Part shown: positions 5,976-6,499 of the stretch, piece by piece
Position numbering within the stretch: position 1 is the first letter of the stretch
Layout of the letters: every line of letters begins with the position of its first letter
Source of the DNA: Campylobacterales bacterium
GTDB taxonomy: Bacteria > Campylobacterota > Campylobacteria > Campylobacterales > QNZT01
NCBI GenBank assembly: GCA_027055005.1
Contig: JALUNR010000218.1
Coordinates: 1-6,499, forward strand
Direction of reading: 5' to 3'
DNA: 6,499 bases
Translations under genes and position numbers: made by a program
The notes under the pieces: model-generated
What the model was told of the DNA's origin: nothing
Seen by the model: only the letters and a program-made list of their open reading frames with translations
Databases searched by the model: none

Positions 5976-6499
5976 TTGGATAATAAGATAAAAAATATTT
6001 TAGAGTCAATCTCTATTTTAGAAGAACAACTAAGAGAAGAGTTAAATAAAAAAGAGAAAAGTTTTGAGTTAAAAAATGGAAAAGTTTGTTTTAAAAAAGA
6101 TGTAGAAAAATTACAAAAAAGTTTTAAAAAAGATATTTTTACATATATTAAAGATGCTCCTTTACTTTATATGCTAACTGCACCATTTATTTATGCTATG
6201 ATTATTCCGGCAGTTATATTGGATGTTTTTGTAACTATTTATCAAGCTATAAATTTTAGAGTTTATAAAATCGCTTTAGTTAAAAGAGATGAATACATAG
6301 TTTTTGATAGACATAGTTTAAAGTATTTAAATATTTTAGAAAAGATTAACTGTTTATATTGTAGTTATTTTAACGGACTTATGGGATATGTTAGTGAGAT
6401 AGCAGCAAGAACTGAACTTTTCTGGTGTCCTATAAGACATGCAAAAAGGATAGCTTACAGACATAGTACTTATGAAAAGTTTTTGCCTTATGGTGATGC
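5976..6499 (+). CDS. Uncharacterised membrane protein with CxxC and WCP motifs, 3' end outside the window
   Basis: The frame is open from TTG 5976 to the window end (174 codons visible, no stop), so the gene is incomplete. The N-terminal 58 residues are highly charged and probably helical or coiled coil (Lys/Glu-rich). A hydrophobic region at about 61-93 (APLLYML, FIYAMIIPAVILDVF) looks like one or two membrane helices. Then comes a compact, motif-rich segment: FDRHSLKYLN (110-119), INCLYCSYFNGL with C126 and C129, EIAARTE (141-147) and FWCPIRHAKR with C151 and H155. I have the impression that this cysteine/arginine block recurs in uncharacterised proteobacterial proteins, but I cannot assign a function. 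The three cysteines and the histidine could form a metal or Fe-S site, or a redox site, next to the membrane. It starts 10 bases after the radical SAM stop, so the two are probably co-expressed. Confidence 0.7.
   Translation, partial: MDNKIKNILESISILEEQLREELNKKEKSFELKNGKVCFKKDVEKLQKSFKKDIFTYIKDAPLLYMLTAPFIYAMIIPAVILDVFVTIYQAINFRVYKIALVKRDEYIVFDRHSLKYLNILEKINCLYCSYFNGLMGYVSEIAARTELFWCPIRHAKRIAYRHSTYEKFLPYGD

Overview
The window is AT-rich, densely packed bacterial DNA with very short intergenic gaps, strong AAGGAG-type ribosome sites and T-rich promoters. Gene content and style point to a Campylobacterota (Epsilonproteobacteria) member, perhaps a free-living Arcobacter- or Sulfurimonas-like sulfur-handling organism. 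The closest arrangement I can recall for the sulfite enzyme pair is the SorAB pair of Campylobacter jejuni. The genus is inferred, not proven. I see no rRNA, tRNA, CRISPR array, insertion sequence or phage gene, and no gene-free stretch longer than about 110 bases.

Left block (1-1403, + strand): a translationally coupled set made of the C-terminal part of a thioredoxin-fold protein cut by the window edge, a zinc/cadmium-type cation diffusion facilitator (CDF) exporter with a natural run of six histidines at its N-terminus, and a 78-residue thioredoxin-fold protein with a CxxC motif. The genes overlap by 8 and 4 bases. The block ends in a perfect 9-bp hairpin followed by a T tract. The likely theme is metal export coupled to thiol/disulfide chemistry.

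Middle block (1397-2908, - strand): a Tat-exported molybdopterin sulfite dehydrogenase (SorA-like) followed six bases later by a small Sec-exported monohaem cytochrome c (SorB-like). Together they should oxidise periplasmic sulfite to sulfate and pass electrons through cytochrome c to the respiratory chain. A 105-bp divergent promoter region separates them from a LysR-type regulator. The regulator carries a REVGSGTR signature that resembles YeiE/CysB-like LysR proteins. YeiE has been reported as a sulfite sensor, so the divergent gene is a good candidate for the sulfite-responsive controller of sorAB.

Right block (3014-6499, + strand): the LysR gene, RNase HII (rnhB), a cobalamin-binding-type radical SAM protein of unknown substrate and a partial membrane protein with CxxC and WCP motifs run in the same direction, with gaps of 14 bases or less or with an overlap. 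The last two genes both start with TTG behind a near-perfect Shine-Dalgarno site. A consensus TATAAT box lies just before rnhB and may separate the housekeeping genes from the regulator.

Nothing here is clearly a new defence or mobile system. The most interesting points are the metal exporter flanked by two thioredoxin-fold genes, the probable sulfite sensor and target pair, and the uncharacterised radical SAM / membrane protein pair.
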